From: Limnanthes douglasii subsp. nivea
Taxonomy: Eukaryota; Streptophyta; Magnoliopsida; Brassicales; Limnanthaceae
Assembly: GCA_036936605.1 (NCBI GenBank)
Contig: JAUPFV010000005.1
Location: 59,912,742-59,976,741, forward strand
Direction of reading: 5' to 3'
Length of the DNA: 64,000 nucleotides
The position numbers and the translations under genes were made by a program. Of the stretch, positions 1-11,150 are shown in pieces. Position 1 is the first letter of the stretch; each line of letters begins with the position of its first letter. The notes beneath the pieces were generated by a model. It searched no databases. It was not told the DNA's origin and saw only the letters and a list, made by a program, of their open reading frames with translations.

Positions 1-179
1 TAATTTTTTTTATTGTTTATCTATATTTATAATATTAAAAATAAATAAATTACAGTAATATTTGTACTACATAATCGCTAAAAGTAATATACACTTACAG
101 AATTATAATTTATTTTATCAATTTTGATATAAATGTTTAAACATTATATCCGGGTTAGAAATATATGTGTTAATTCAAC

Positions 180-960
180 ATTTTTTCATAATTTGTCAAT
201 CACTTCTTGATATACGATATTTTTTGTATATGAATTTGGAATGTCTTCATCATTATTCGCAATGACTTTAAGTCATTTTCTAGAGATCATTCTAGATAAA
301 GCGATATATAGTTGAACATAAGTGAATACTTGTTGAAGAATATAAAGACCAACTTTATTAAAAAATTGTCCTTGACTTTTATTCACACTCATTGCATAAC
401 ATGGTCAAATAGAAAATTGTCTTTGTTTAGATATAAATGGTCATTTGTATCTTGTCGATGAAAGATCAATCCAATGTATAAAATTGTATCACTAATGTTA
501 CAGTCGATTATGATTTTGGCTGCAGTAAATCTATTGCCCATTTGTGTTATTACTAATCTTGTATTGTTGCATAATCGTGAAGATTGATTCAAATTTCTTA
601 ACAACATTATAGGCACACATATTTCATGTTTTACATATAGGATTTGAGCTTAAGCAAGGGTGACTTTTACTTGGTAATAAATTTAATATAAAGTCATTTA
701 TCTTATACACTGCATTTTTTAGAGTGATTATTAATTCCGTTAAAAATCAGTATACGTCATAGTAAAAATAAAGTGAATAGGATTATCGGATGACTCGATA
801 AGTAAATCAGGTAGAATTTTAACGTATGAACATTCTTCATTGTTTGGTATCGTTAAATCATAATATAACATTCTCCAATTTTAATAGCCAATCAAAAAAT
901 TATTTAGTTCTTGTTTTTCAACATCGTTTAGAGATTTGTTAAACAATCTCATGTTTTGTT
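180..960 (-). pseudogene. Helitron PIF1-like helicase, C-terminal remnant
   Basis: Read on the minus strand, 389-616 encodes VPIMLLRNLNQSSRLCNNTR followed by a GNR..AKII stretch. This is the signature of the C-terminal part of the PIF1-like helicase in plant Helitron RepHel proteins (usual form: VPIMLLRNL, then LCNGTRL, then a NKSQGQ motif). Weaker similarity continues toward 180, with VFIFFNKYSLMFNYISLYL resembling the LPxPVFTHGQLYVALSR block. The region from 620 to about 960 contains stops but keeps the expected spacing upstream. The Rep domain, the helicase Walker A end and the Helitron termini (5' TC, 3' hairpin plus CTRR) are not visible. A dead fragment, family call fairly sure, limits approximate. 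Confidence 0.7.
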
Positions 961-1096
961 TTTAAAAATAATTTAAAGTATATTTATAGAAAATAACTTC
1001 TTAAAAGGGAATTGACAATCTCTTTTCTTGTTCCTCCTGCTACAAGTGATAAAATTTGTCTAAAGATAATTTGTATTTATTACATACTACCAATAG

Positions 1097-1850
1097 TTGT
1101 CATATTGTTATAACTGCATAATGTATAACAAACAACATTACTATTCTAAAATTTCATCTAAATTATGGCACGAGCGGTTAGGTCAAATATCCAAAGATAT
1201 GATGGACAAGCTTGTAGATGAATGTTTGGTGGTTCCCCTTGATTACTCTGACTTTGGTATATACATCAAATGCATCAAAGAGAAATAAACCAAAACAAAA
1301 AAGTATGGAGATATAAAGCGACTGAAGTTTTAGAGTTGATACATACTGACATTTGTGGACTATTTCCACAAGAATCATGAAACGAGCAATGGTACTTTAT
1401 ATCATTCATTGACGACTTCTCTCATCTCAAATATTTTAGGACCAAATTTGAAAAATAACTCGGTAAAAACATTAAGACCATTAGATATGAATGTGGTGGT
1501 GAATACTACATGAGATATGACGGATCAGGCAAACAATGTAAAGGGTCATTTGTTAAATACCTAGAAAAATGTGAAATAAACCCTTAATACATAATATTGG
1601 GTTCATCCCGCATGAATGGTTTTTCTGAGAGGCATAACCGAACAATAAAAGATATGGTCAGATGCATGATAAGTCACTTATCTATACCATTATCTTTATG
1701 AGGGAAGCTATCAAATATATCGCTTACATACTCACTAAAGTACCCACTAAGGCTACTGTTAGGACCTCACATAAGCTTTGTAATGAGTGTAGACCTAATT
1801 TAAAGCATCTGCCTGTGTGAGGATGACATGACTAGTCATTTAAAGCATCT
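1097..1850 (+). pseudogene. Ty1/copia GAG-pre-integrase and integrase fragment
   Basis: Broken frames give a GAG-pre-integrase segment (LWHERLGQISKDMMDKLV, about 1163-1216), then the start of the integrase core (ATEVLELIHTDICGLFPQES near 1320-1376, then WYFISFIDDFSHL). Next come the ECGGEYY block at about 1490-1510 and a block resembling MNGFSERHNRTIKDMVRCMI (about 1610-1670). The last recognisable piece, after 1770, resembles NECRPNLKHL. The order matches copia Pol. There are several stops and frameshifts and no protease, RT or LTR nearby, so this is an isolated scrap. It lies in the opposite orientation to the Helitron piece next to it. Confidence 0.8.
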
Positions 1851-1860
1851 GCATGTGTAA
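1798..1860. repeat. Local 40-bp direct duplication
   Basis: The phrase TTTAAAGCATCTGC occurs twice, 40 bp apart, with similar flanks (CTGTGTGA and ATGTGTAA). It lies at the 3' edge of the copia integrase scrap, so it probably arose by local duplication after that fragment decayed. Confidence 0.7.
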
Positions 1861-3219
1861 TTATCTTGTTATTTTTTATCATGCATTTGGATACTTTTTT
1901 TAATTTAAATGATAACAAAATTATTTTAAGGTCAAATTGTTTTAAACTTAAACATCATTAATATAGGTAATAATAAGTAACAAAAATTACATTTAGTTAA
2001 GTTACAACACACATAGGTTATAAAACAAAATTAGGTCACAAACTATGAGGTTATAAAGTATAGGTGTTTCAATATTTTATAATGTTCATAATTGTATAGT
2101 CTTGGTAAATATGAGGCTAAATATGATTATATTTGATAATTTGGTTAAATAGTAAAGTCATATAACTTCGAATCTCTATGAAAGAAATTATGGACCATAT
2201 AAGATATATATTTGGCATCGGTTGGTTCGGATGCATAACAATATGTTAAAATATGACGAAAAATAATATGAAACAACTTATGTTTATTAATATAATAAAG
2301 AACTTAACTCAAACATAAATCTTACATTAAAAAAATGATTAAATTTCACGTGAGTGATGTAAATCTTATTTTTTATGAGATAGGGCACAACACGTTTTAA
2401 AAGTAAATATGTTGACTAGTCAGTTGGATAAAGTGTATATACGATTAAATTAGACAATATTGAAATCATGAATTAAATATCGGACACAATCATATAATTT
2501 TATGCAGAGGCAATCACCGAGAAGCAACCGATCATAACTAATTTGACGTGTACAAATACAGTGTACCATAAACTTAGTCATACAAAAGCAAGTTTGATCA
2601 TATTTCTTTCATTTATTTGTACCTCACATGGGATCATGTTTATTCACCTCATAAAGTATAATGAGAAACAACTTTAAAACAAAAATGATCAGTATACATC
2701 ATATATGTTGATCCATATATGTACGAAATCATATACGATAGAAGATGGTCATCATATAACAACTTTTTTTAATATATAGCATAATCATTTGTAAAAAAAT
2801 TTACGTTTGGGTGCTTTTAAAGGCTTTTCTTTTAGCCAAAATTAATATTTTTCTTTGACCTAGTAATATTCTCACGGTGTTTGTAATTATTTATAGAGTT
2901 AAAGGCTAAAAAATGACAATGTGTTTGTGTTATCAACTTGTTTGACGACGTGTTCAATATACGATCTCTCTCATTTAGCCAAAGTTTTAATAGTTTTTTA
3001 TCACGTCACGTCGTCTTTACTGGTTTTTTGGATGGAATAATGTTGATTCTTTTTTTTATCAGTTACTTCAAAAAAAATTGATATGATATAAAGTTTTTGT
3101 TTCTAATCAAAGTCATGGACCAAACAACAAAATTTATTCCTTGATAAAATCATCTTCATCGCATTGGATTTTTTGTAATAAAAATTTAAAGTTTACCACC
3201 TTATGTTGATCATATAATT
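1861..3219. other. AT-rich intergenic stretch, no gene seen
   Basis: No reading frame longer than about 60 codons looks coding and no family motif was recognised on either strand. The sequence is AT-rich with scattered short direct repeats. A CACGTCACGTCGTC stretch lies near 3003-3016, but no gene start is associated with it. Confidence 0.6.
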
Positions 3220-3420
3220 AGAGATGGTAATTTTATGTAGTATCAGATACTCGACCCAATGGGTTAAGGAACGAGAACTTTTTTTGTAAGATAGATCGAG
3301 GGTTTTAGAATATATTACTCGTCGAAATTGAGTTGGGATGCAGATTTTAAAAAATGGCGGATATCCAGCTCAAACTCGATCTAGTGGATATTCATTATTC
3401 TTATATTAATTAATACATAA

Positions 3421-3446
3421 TATATATATATATATATATATATATA
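3421..3446. repeat. (TA)13 microsatellite
   Basis: Uninterrupted TA dinucleotide run inside the left half of the split hAT-like MITE. Confidence 0.95.
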
Positions 3447-3867
3447 CTTGTTTTTTTTTCTAATTTTATTGTTATTCTTAGATTTAAAATTATATAAATC
3501 TATTTTAGATTTAAAAATCTAATGATTTAAATTAATTAATTTTCTAAAAAAACATAAATTTGTATCGGCAAATTTGTTAATAAATCTGCAACAAAAAAAT
3601 ATGATATAATTAGAATCAAAATAAATATGTTAGATTTGTTACTGAATCTGAAAAATATATCAGAGAGTTTATATATGATATATTGTTAACAAAATTAAAT
3701 ATATTATTTTATATATTTATTTTTCTTAATTTGATATTTTGATGAAATATTTTTTACAGATAAATAAATAATCACTAGATTATGGACGGATATATGAACT
3801 TGAGAGACGTGGAAAAGAATCTATCTTATTAGACTGTTTTTAAAAAATAAAAACATGATGGTTTATA

Positions 3868-4210
3868 GGCTAAAAATTCTGTCAAGTCACTCGAGTTTGA
3901 CACTTGTTGCATTCGTGCCACTAAGCTTCCTTCGTCCCCAAAACGAGTCAGTTCAAATCGTAACATTCTTGTTATTGGCACGTGCAAACTGACAGGATGC
4001 TGACACGTGTCACCTCAATGTACCCATGATTGTTGTATATACAGTCACCCTTTTTATCCCTCAAAAAACACCCATGGTTACTAGTTTAACTTTTTTGCTT
4101 TAACTTTTAACTTTTTACTCAAATAGATTTACGCTCTTTAATTTTTACCCCAACACCTTTATTTACTCACTGTTAACCTAGCCTCTTAACCCTTTACCTC
4201 ATATAACTAG
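3868..4210. repeat. MULE left terminal inverted repeat
   Basis: Pairs with 10452-10805 in reverse complement over about 340 bp, from GGCTAAAAA to ACCTCATATAACT. It contains a 12-bp perfect palindrome TGACACGTGTCA at 4001-4012 (G-box core CACGTG) and a second ACGT core, GGCACGTGC, at about 3977-3985. Such motifs in a MULE TIR could act as transposase or host bZIP/bHLH binding sites, which is inference. Confidence 0.9.
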
Positions 4211-4353
4211 CTGGGCCCATTAAATAATAATGACCCGACCCGTTTGCTGTTTAGACCCAAACCAATCGTGAATTTTAGCCCAATCTTACAACCCTAATAT
4301 TACCCCTCCTGAATTCTATTATTGGAATCTGAAAGAACGAGAGACATTATCCC

Positions 4354-4482
4354 CACTCACCCACTGTCTCTCTCCTTTAATCGCGATTTTCATCATCAAC
4401 CATAGTTTTTCACTCACTCGCTATCTCTCTCCCTTAACCGCGATTTCTATCATCAACTATAGTTTCTCACTCACTCACTGTC
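4354..4482. repeat. 57-bp imperfect tandem repeat in MULE 5' region
   Basis: Two full units and part of a third start at 4354, 4411 and 4468. Each begins CACTCAC and contains a TCTCTCTCC-type pyrimidine tract, AACCGCGATTT or a variant, and CATCAACYATAGTTT. The array lies just inside the left TIR, in the presumed promoter or 5' UTR of the transposase gene. Confidence 0.85.
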
Positions 4483-4739
4483 GAGCTCACTTCGTTGTTG
4501 TCACAACTCACTGTCTCTCAAACCTTAAGTATGTATCTTAGTTTCCCTTATTTCAAAACCATAAGTATTTACTATGGCCTAAATTTCAAACCCTAACAAT
4601 TTCAAATTTAAGGTTTGGTTAGGGCTACAATGGTAAATACTTCATACCAAAGTAAGTTTCATACTATACTCTATGTTTTCTGTTTAGTTTCTTAATTCAT
4701 AGTTTAATTTTTTATGCATGCGTGTTCTAGTTTCTGTTT

Positions 4740-7700
4740 TTTTTATCCCAAGTGTTAACAAACACCTTTCCGATGTGGAGTATCATTATGATGGGAAGAT
4801 TAAAGAAAAAAAGGGTTCTGAAATATGTTAGAGGGAAATTAACGACTATTAATTTATCAACCGATATAGTTTCTTTATCCTGGAGCTACATAAGATTCAC
4901 TCATTGACCGATGCAGCGGGAACTGGTAGCCGCTTCCAGTTTGCCTACAAGCTCCCTGGTGGAGGTCAGAAAATCCAACTAATAAACAGTAATGTAGAGG
5001 CATATGTAATAACCCATAAGTTGGATTAAACCAGGTCAGTGATGATATATTCTGATAGGTCACCTCCTTTAAAAATGTTATCTCCTACAAAAAAGAAAAC
5101 AAAACCAGAAATAGTACCTATAGTTGACGTAGAAGGCACCAGTAGCATCGTACTTATGAGTGAACCTATAAATATTGGTTTAGGTCAGGGTAGAGATGAT
5201 GTTGAAAATGATTTTGTTGAAAATGAATTTGTCGAAAATGGTGCTTTAAAAAATGATTTTGTTGAAAACAATAGTGGTGCATCTAATGTTGTTAAAAATA
5301 ATACAGAAGTTGATTACAATGAAATTTTTGAAACAGCCATAGATATAATGTAAAATAAGTTATTCCCGAAAAAGACTGGTACATATACTAATGTTTAAGG
5401 TTTTGGAGAAACTAATGGTTTAGATGGTAAGGGCGATGGTGAGGGCGTAAAGGCTGGTAAAACAATTGATGTGAATGTGGACAGGGTAGATGATAATGTG
5501 AATTTTGTTGTAAATAATGGAATAGAGGGTCAGGGTGAGGGTTTAAAGGCTGGTGTTACAGTTGATGTTAATGTTGATAGGGTAGAGGAAAATGTGAATG
5601 TTATTATGAATGATGGTTTGAAGGGTCTGTGTGAGAGTGTAGAGGTCATAAATGATCATGTAGGGGATGGTATAGAGGGTGAGGGTGCAAATAGTGTTGT
5701 AAATTCTGGTGTTGAGGGTGCTTAAAAGATGAGGGTGTAGAGGGTGATTTAGATGGTGAGGGTGTAGAGTCTAGCAAAATTTGAAGGTGTAGAGGCTGGT
5801 ATTTATGTTGAGGGTGTTAAGGGTGTTGTAGATGATGATGTGGGGGTGGACTAGAAATTGATGGTGATTGTGATGCATATGAGGGTACAGTGGATCCTGA
5901 TGGTGTTGGTGATGCAGATGAGGGTACAATTGGGGGTGCAAATGATGGTTGTGATGTAAAGGGGTGTAGTGGATTCTAAAAGTGTTGGTGATTGTGGTAA
6001 CATAGAGGTTGGTTCACAGGAAGGAGATGTCCTAGAAGGCCTAACAACTTCATTGTTTTCTGTTGCGGAAATGACGCAGTTTGACAAGGTGCAGGAACAG
6101 CCAGCATCGCATGGTGACTTCTAGTGATAATGATGATAGTACCGATAGCAATTACGGTTCATCTGAATATAGCCCAACTGAAAGCGACAATGACGAGGTC
6201 TGTTCTGATGGAAGTTTAGACAACGAGTGTAATACAGAGGAGGAATTTATAAGCTCAGACAACTTGACCAGTCCCGATACAAAAGAATAAGAAGAAGCTA
6301 CCGCTTCGAGAAGGACTAGACCTAGAAAGTTCAAGCCAAAGATAAGAACTTCCAGGCTACCCAATAAGTTGAAGTATCTTCAGTTGGAAGTTAGCCTTGA
6401 ATTTAGCTCCGCTAAATCTTTTAAATAGGTCGTCATAGAATACAATATTAAACAACATCGTATTGTAAAAGTGTACAAGAATGATAAGATGCAGTGCAGT
6501 TATAAATGTAGCAAGCCAACATGTAAATGGTTTATTTGGGTTTCTTGCCAAGATTGTGCCCTTTCGTAGAGGATAAAGATTCTCAACGACAACCATACTT
6601 GTGTTCCCACTCACCTTAACAAATTGCAAAATATTACTTAAGACAGTGGCAAGCTGATCCCGACTAGTCTGTTAAGAGTTTGGTGATTGGGTTGGCTAAG
6701 GATTATTTGGTGAAGATCACTAGATCAAAGGCTTACCGTACGAAGTTGAGAGCTCTCATTATCATTCTTGGTGATGACAGAATTCAATACATGAAACTTT
6801 GATAGTATGGTGAATAACTTATACGAACCAATCCAGGGTCTACAGTTGTTTTCAAATACAATAATTTGGTGTTCGAAAGAGTTTATGTGTATCTAGATGG
6901 GTTGAAGAAGGGGTTTGATGCTGGGTGTTCGAGAGACTACTGCTTGTTGTTGTTGTTGACGCAAACGACCAGATGTATCCTCTTTCTTGGGCAGTGGTTG
7001 AGAGTGAAAATAGGTCTTTTTGGTAGTGGTTTCTGGAACTGTTAGCAAATGATGTTAACATACACAATTGAGGCAACTTCACGTGGATTTCAGACAATAA
7101 AAAAGGGGCTTGTTCTAGCCTTGAAGAAGTTGTTTCCAAATGCTGAACATCGGTTATGTGATCGACATCTATACGTTAATATGAAGAATGTATCCCCTGG
7201 AAGAGAAGAACACCTATTGTTTTGGGATTTTGTTAGATCTTCATTCGTCCCAGAATTTGAGTTTCACATGGAAGATATGAAAATGTGCAACATTGTTTGT
7301 CATGAATGGTTAGCACAAAAGCTTACGTATGAGTGGAGCATGGCTTCTTACAGAAAAGAAAACAAGTGTTTCATGCAAACATCGAATTTGGCAGAAACTT
7401 TTGACTCGATTATCTTGGACTACATATCTAAAGGGATTATAAGCTTGTTGGAGGGTATAAAGGAGTAGACAGTGCGTGGGATTGTAAAGAAAATCAGCCA
7501 GCTACCAAAATGGGATCAACCAATTTTTCCGTCTATTAATAAAAAATCTTACCAAGAATCACAAGCTTGCTGGTGACTCTAACGTACTTTCTTCGGGCGG
7601 ACCAAAGTTTCAGGTTGAAGAGAGAAGGGTCCAATATAAGTTTGTGGTCGACTTAGATGCATGGGAATGTGCTTGCCGTAAATGACAGCTCTCTGGCATT

Positions 7701-9101
7701 TAATGTAGACATGTTATTACATGTATTTGGTTCATTAGTGGTAACCCGATAGATTATGTATCTAAGTGGTTTCAGATGGCTACACAGAAGACCATTTACG
7801 CTAATTTAATTAACCCAATTAACAGATTCCAGCATTGGGCAATGAACCTTTTACAGCAAATCCAACCTCCACTGGTTAAGATAGTACGAGGAAGGCGTCA
7901 AACTGCTAGGAGGAGGGATCCTTCCGAAAGATTGGAACCTTCTTTGCAAGACACAACATATGGAGTGACAAGGTTGTCTAGGAAATACAATACACCCTGA
8001 TGTTCCAAATGTAAAGTAGCCGGACATAACAAAAGAAGGTGCACCTCTACTCCTGGTCAAGCAAATGATGCAACCACTTCAAGAGCTAATACTCCTCCTG
8101 CACCAGTAAGTCTTCTATAATACCATTATATATATACACAATATAATGTTATAATTACTTGTTTGTGAGAAAAGATGTGATGGTTGTGATGTTTGTGACA
8201 CTTGCGATTTGTTATTTGTTGATATTGTCTCTTCTTTGTAACAAGTTGAAGCCACAACCCTAACACATGCTGCTGAAACTCCAAGATCTACTGTATTCCC
8301 AATAAGTTTGTGATGCTTTTGATTTTATTTTCATGCTTGTTGTGAGGCTTCTGCTTGTGATGTTAGTCTTCTTTTAGTTTCATCTTGGTTGAATGAGCTA
8401 CTTATGAATGTATTGTTGTTTTTTATGTAATTTATTTTCTAACATCATAGAGGAGCCTCTTTGAGTCAAGGCACATTAATGCCTAATGTAAGTTATGTAC
8501 TTAGTGTGGTCCAAATTTACTTTTAGAGATATAAATAGTTGTGGTGCAGCTGGTGGAGCTGGACAGTGTGGTCCTTTTTTTGTAGTCTCTTACTTTAACT
8601 TTTACATTAATATTTTTTTTGGTTGCTATGTATATGAGCAGGATAATGTGACCTACTGTTTTGAAATAAGGGATAACTTTTTGGCCAAGCACACTACCCC
8701 ACCTGTAAGATTCCTACACTTTATCTATTAACGTGATTTTGGTCATTATCTTACAAACTTATATGTTTATAATATATTTTAAATTACAGGCTGATACTAC
8801 TCTATATTCTTCTCAAAACAGCATAAGTTCACCACATAGTGGTTGAGTAAGTGGTGGAAGTATGCAAGGGTACAAGGAGGCTCTTAAGGTGCAAACTAGA
8901 GGTAAAAACAAGAAGTTACCTTAAACAGTTGCAGGTCCTTTCAATCAACCCATGGTAGGTGGACCTTTATCATATGCACCTCGTTTTTCCACTGCGGCAA
9001 CACATCATGCTGCAACATCTGCTGGTGGGTCTGTATCAGCAGCTTCTGGTGGATCCACCGGTAAATCGGCCAACAAGGCAGTGACAGTTGGTGATTCATA
9101 G
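4740..9101 (+). pseudogene. MURA-like MULE transposase, decayed, with introns
   Basis: Recognisable segments appear in MURA order. An N-terminal plant mobile PB1-like domain lies at about 4770-5030 (HYDGKIKEKKG). An acidic V/N/D/E-rich repetitive linker follows at about 5040-6290. The MuDR DNA-binding domain is at about 6375-6620 (LEVSLEFSSAKSFK, then CKWFIW). The catalytic core is at about 6840-7470 (QTIKKGLVLALKKLFPNAEH, CDRHLY, NLAETF). A SWIM zinc finger follows at about 7620-7740 (WECACRK, CRHVITC), then a CCHC knuckle at about 8000-8045 (CSKCKVAGHNKRRC). A Ser/Gly-rich tail appears to be split by introns (donor GTAAGT near 8106, acceptor near 8790). Many stops and frameshifts are present; the aspartate expected before QKGL is lost. 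Catalytically dead by inspection. Confidence 0.88.
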
Positions 9102-9888
9102 GCGTTGGTGGAAAGTAGTGGTAACCATGTTGTTAACATTACCTAACTACAAGATTAGCTTAAAGGGTTTTTGTGTTGGTTTGCAAGGTCTTTTGTGTAG
9201 ACTGCTCATGTTCTTGGTTTTTTTTGTAATGTGTTGTATGTTATACACAAGTTATGGGTTCTTGTTTTTAAGCTTTTGTAGGTTGTGGGTTGTTTAAGAA
9301 AGACTTAATTTCATGGTTTATGTAATAACCATATAATTTCTGCAACATTTGTATATTCATTGTCTATGTTTTATCACATATCCAGTTTTATGTTTTTAGG
9401 CTCATGTTGAAGTTTTTGTTTGTGGTTTTGTTGATGTTGGTATGAAAATTTATGTATGTGCACGGGCCAAGCTACAACAATAGCTGGTTGTATGGTTTTA
9501 AAATGAATTTTATTCATTGTTATTAGTTCATGTTTTTCACAACCAGTGAACTAGTGAAACCATTGATGATATGTATCTGCTTTTATTGGTGGTTCTGAAA
9601 CAATTTAATTGTTGATATGTTGCTTCTCTGGTTGTTGAGATCAAGTAACTTAGGTTAAAACAAATAGTCTCAATTTAAGCTGCATTTACGTTAAGTATAA
9701 TCCCAAAATAATTCATCACAACAAAAACCAATACCAAAACAACAAATTTCATTTCAATCAAAAACCAATACCAAAACAACAAATTTCATTTCAATCACAA
9801 TTCCATTGCGTCCAAACAACAGAATTGAAATTAACTTGTATAATTCATGAGACATACATAATAGTTTACCTACATATTATACAAATCT
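9102..9888. other. MULE non-coding interval between converging genes
   Basis: Lies between the transposase stop and the end of the GRF gene. It is T-rich on the plus strand with no supported reading frame, and probably holds the 3' UTRs of the two converging genes. A 37-bp direct repeat sits at 9723-9796. Confidence 0.6.
9723..9796. repeat. 37-bp perfect tandem duplication
   Basis: Two adjacent copies of a unit beginning AAAAACCAATACC and ending TTTCAATC lie in the MULE 3' non-coding region. They look identical by eye. Confidence 0.9.
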
Positions 9889-10306
9889 CTAAATACATAG
9901 ACTAAAAAACACAATTACCAAAAAACAGAAAACTAGACATATAATAAGAACCTTAATTATCAAGTTCATCCTTTGAATTTCTACTTCCATTTTCCACGTT
10001 GCTTCAATAGACCGTTAATCACGGACTGTGACCTAACGTTAACCACTAGATCAATCCATCTAAAGTATTTGCAGTGTTGACCTTTCTGATTAAGAAAAGC
10101 CGGTTAAGAGCAAATAAAACACAATAACCATTAAAGCCAAAACAATCTAATTCACTGTAAAATAAAACTTACCTCGTAATTACAACATCCACTGAATCTT
10201 ATGCTAGGATTTGAGACTGTCCACGCCGTTTTTGTTATGCTTGGTAGCCCACATTCACAAAACCCTAAATTAGATCGGTGTTTGAGGTACTAGACGAGGA
10301 GGACAT
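9889..10306 (-). pseudogene. GRF-type zinc-finger membrane protein, MULE accessory gene
   Basis: On the minus strand exon 1 (10306-10173) starts MSSSSS and, after a 1-nt frame change, reads GFCECGLPSI...WTVSNPSIRFSGCCNYE. It is followed by an 87-bp GT-AG intron (10172-10086). Exon 2 continues KGQHCKYFRWIDLVVNVRSQ. The CxC...C...C pattern with NPSIRFSGC and KYFRWID is the GRF zinc finger (Pfam zf-GRF family), which binds nucleic acid in other proteins. A second 1-nt shift leads to about 23 mostly hydrophobic residues ending at 9889, a likely single transmembrane tail. Two frameshifts make this a pseudogene, about 110 residues if whole. It converges with the transposase inside the MULE TIRs, so it travels with the element. 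Confidence 0.75.
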
Positions 10307-10451
10307 TGTTTGGTTGGTTGGATATAGATAAATCGATACATAATGCGAGTTAGGGTTTGTAGAAGAAAGGCGAATCGATTTAGTAGAATAGCAAAGAACA
10401 AAAGAATTAGGGTTTTAAAGGGAACTAGGGTTTTGAAACAAGTCAGGAAGC

Positions 10452-10805
10452 AGTTATATAAGGTAAAGGGTTATGGGGCTGGGTTAATAATAAGTAAATA
10501 ATGGTGTAGGGGTAAAAAGTAAAGAAAGTAAATCTATTTAGTAAAAAATTAGAGTAAAAAGTAAAAAGTTAAAGTAAAAATGTTAAACTAGTAAGCATGG
10601 GTGTTTTTGGAAGGATAAAAGGGGTGACCATATATGCAACAAGCATGAGTACATTGGATTGACACGTGTCAGCCTAATTTTGCACGCGCCAGTGGCAAGA
10701 ATGCAACGATTTGAAACAACAGTGACTCGTTTTGCGGACGAAAGAAGCTTAGTGACACGAATGCAACAGGTGTCAAACACGAGTGACATGACATGGTTTT
10801 TAGCC
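10452..10805. repeat. MULE right terminal inverted repeat
   Basis: Reverse complement of the left TIR, with scattered substitutions and short indels. It retains the palindrome TGACACGTGTCA at 10660-10671, while the second ACGT motif has become GCACGCGCC. The outer end reads TTTTTAGCC next to the ATGGTTTATA target duplication. Confidence 0.9.
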
Positions 10806-10860
10806 ATGGTTTATATATTTAGTTATATGCGTACCTATCTCAAACTCATTGCCATCCCTA

Positions 10861-11150
10861 CACATTATATATAGTAATACGATTATCTTTGGAATGCATT
10901 CCGCCTGCCATATAGTGATGGGCATTTTCCCATCGCTATAAATTAAGCCCATCGCTTCAAACGTAATGAAAGTTGCAACCTCGCTCTGATACCATGTTAA
11001 GAATTTATATCTCTCACCAACTAATGTGATATTGTCTGTTTTATATCTGCATACCCGCACAACTTTATATATTGGTTCACTCCCAAAAGCCTCACATTAG
11101 TTGAGATATTTCATTTCCTTATATATTGTATATTATTTTCATTTCTTTTT
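10861..11150 (-). pseudogene. Copia 5' relic: LTR end, primer site, gag leader
   Basis: On the minus strand the LTR-like sequence from about 11150 down ends in CTTAACA and is followed at once by a copia primer-binding sequence (10994-10983), then by leader or gag-like sequence to 10861. There it is cut by the hAT-like MITE and its flanking repeat. The LTR part contains a TATATATTGGTTC block and a CTCACATTAGTTGAG phrase of a kind common in plant copia LTRs. No downstream pol was found nearby. LTR outer limit uncertain. Confidence 0.6.
10983..10994 (-). other. Copia primer-binding site
   Basis: GCTCTGATACCA on the plus strand is the reverse complement of TGGTATCAGAGC, complementary to the 3' end of initiator tRNA-Met, the usual primer of plant copia elements. 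It directly follows an LTR ending in CA. Confidence 0.8.

Larger units (their letters stand above)
3868..10805 (+). mobile_element. Complete MULE (Mutator-like element), 6938 bp
   Basis: Both ends start GGCTAAAAA and continue as inverted repeats of about 340-350 bp. The element is flanked by a perfect 10-bp target duplication, ATGGTTTATA (3858-3867 and 10806-10815), within the 8-11 bp range of MULEs. The interior carries a decayed MURA transposase on the plus strand (about 4740-9101) and a small GRF zinc-finger gene on the minus strand (9889-10306), converging. Insertion was into a hAT-like MITE. The TIRs differ by many substitutions and small indels and both genes have frameshifts or stops, so the copy is old and not autonomous now. 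Confidence 0.93.
3220..10860. mobile_element. hAT-like MITE, split by a MULE insertion
   Basis: The left end reads TAGAGATGGTAAT (from 3220). The right end, on the opposite strand, reads TAGGGATGGCAATG (ending at 10860). These match the TAGGGRTGGCAA-type termini of plant hAT elements and the termini of the element at 12373-13048. Flanking 8-mers CATATAAT (3212-3219) and CACATTAT (10861-10868) agree at 6 of 8 positions, a plausible decayed 8-bp target duplication. Without the 6.9-kb MULE and its duplicated target the element is about 690 bp, close to the 676 bp of the second copy. It has no coding capacity. The left part contains a TCGACCCAATGGG phrase like the GGGTCGGG-rich interior of the other copy. 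Confidence 0.65.

Noticed and set aside
389..616. Host PIF1 DNA helicase gene
   Set aside because: Only the C-terminal part is present, with stops on both sides, and the sequence type is that of Helitron RepHel proteins.
8495..9297. Frames at 8495-8731 and 9088-9297 as separate genes
   Set aside because: The first overlaps the intron-exon tail of the MULE transposase and the second lies in the non-coding interval after its stop; both lack domains.
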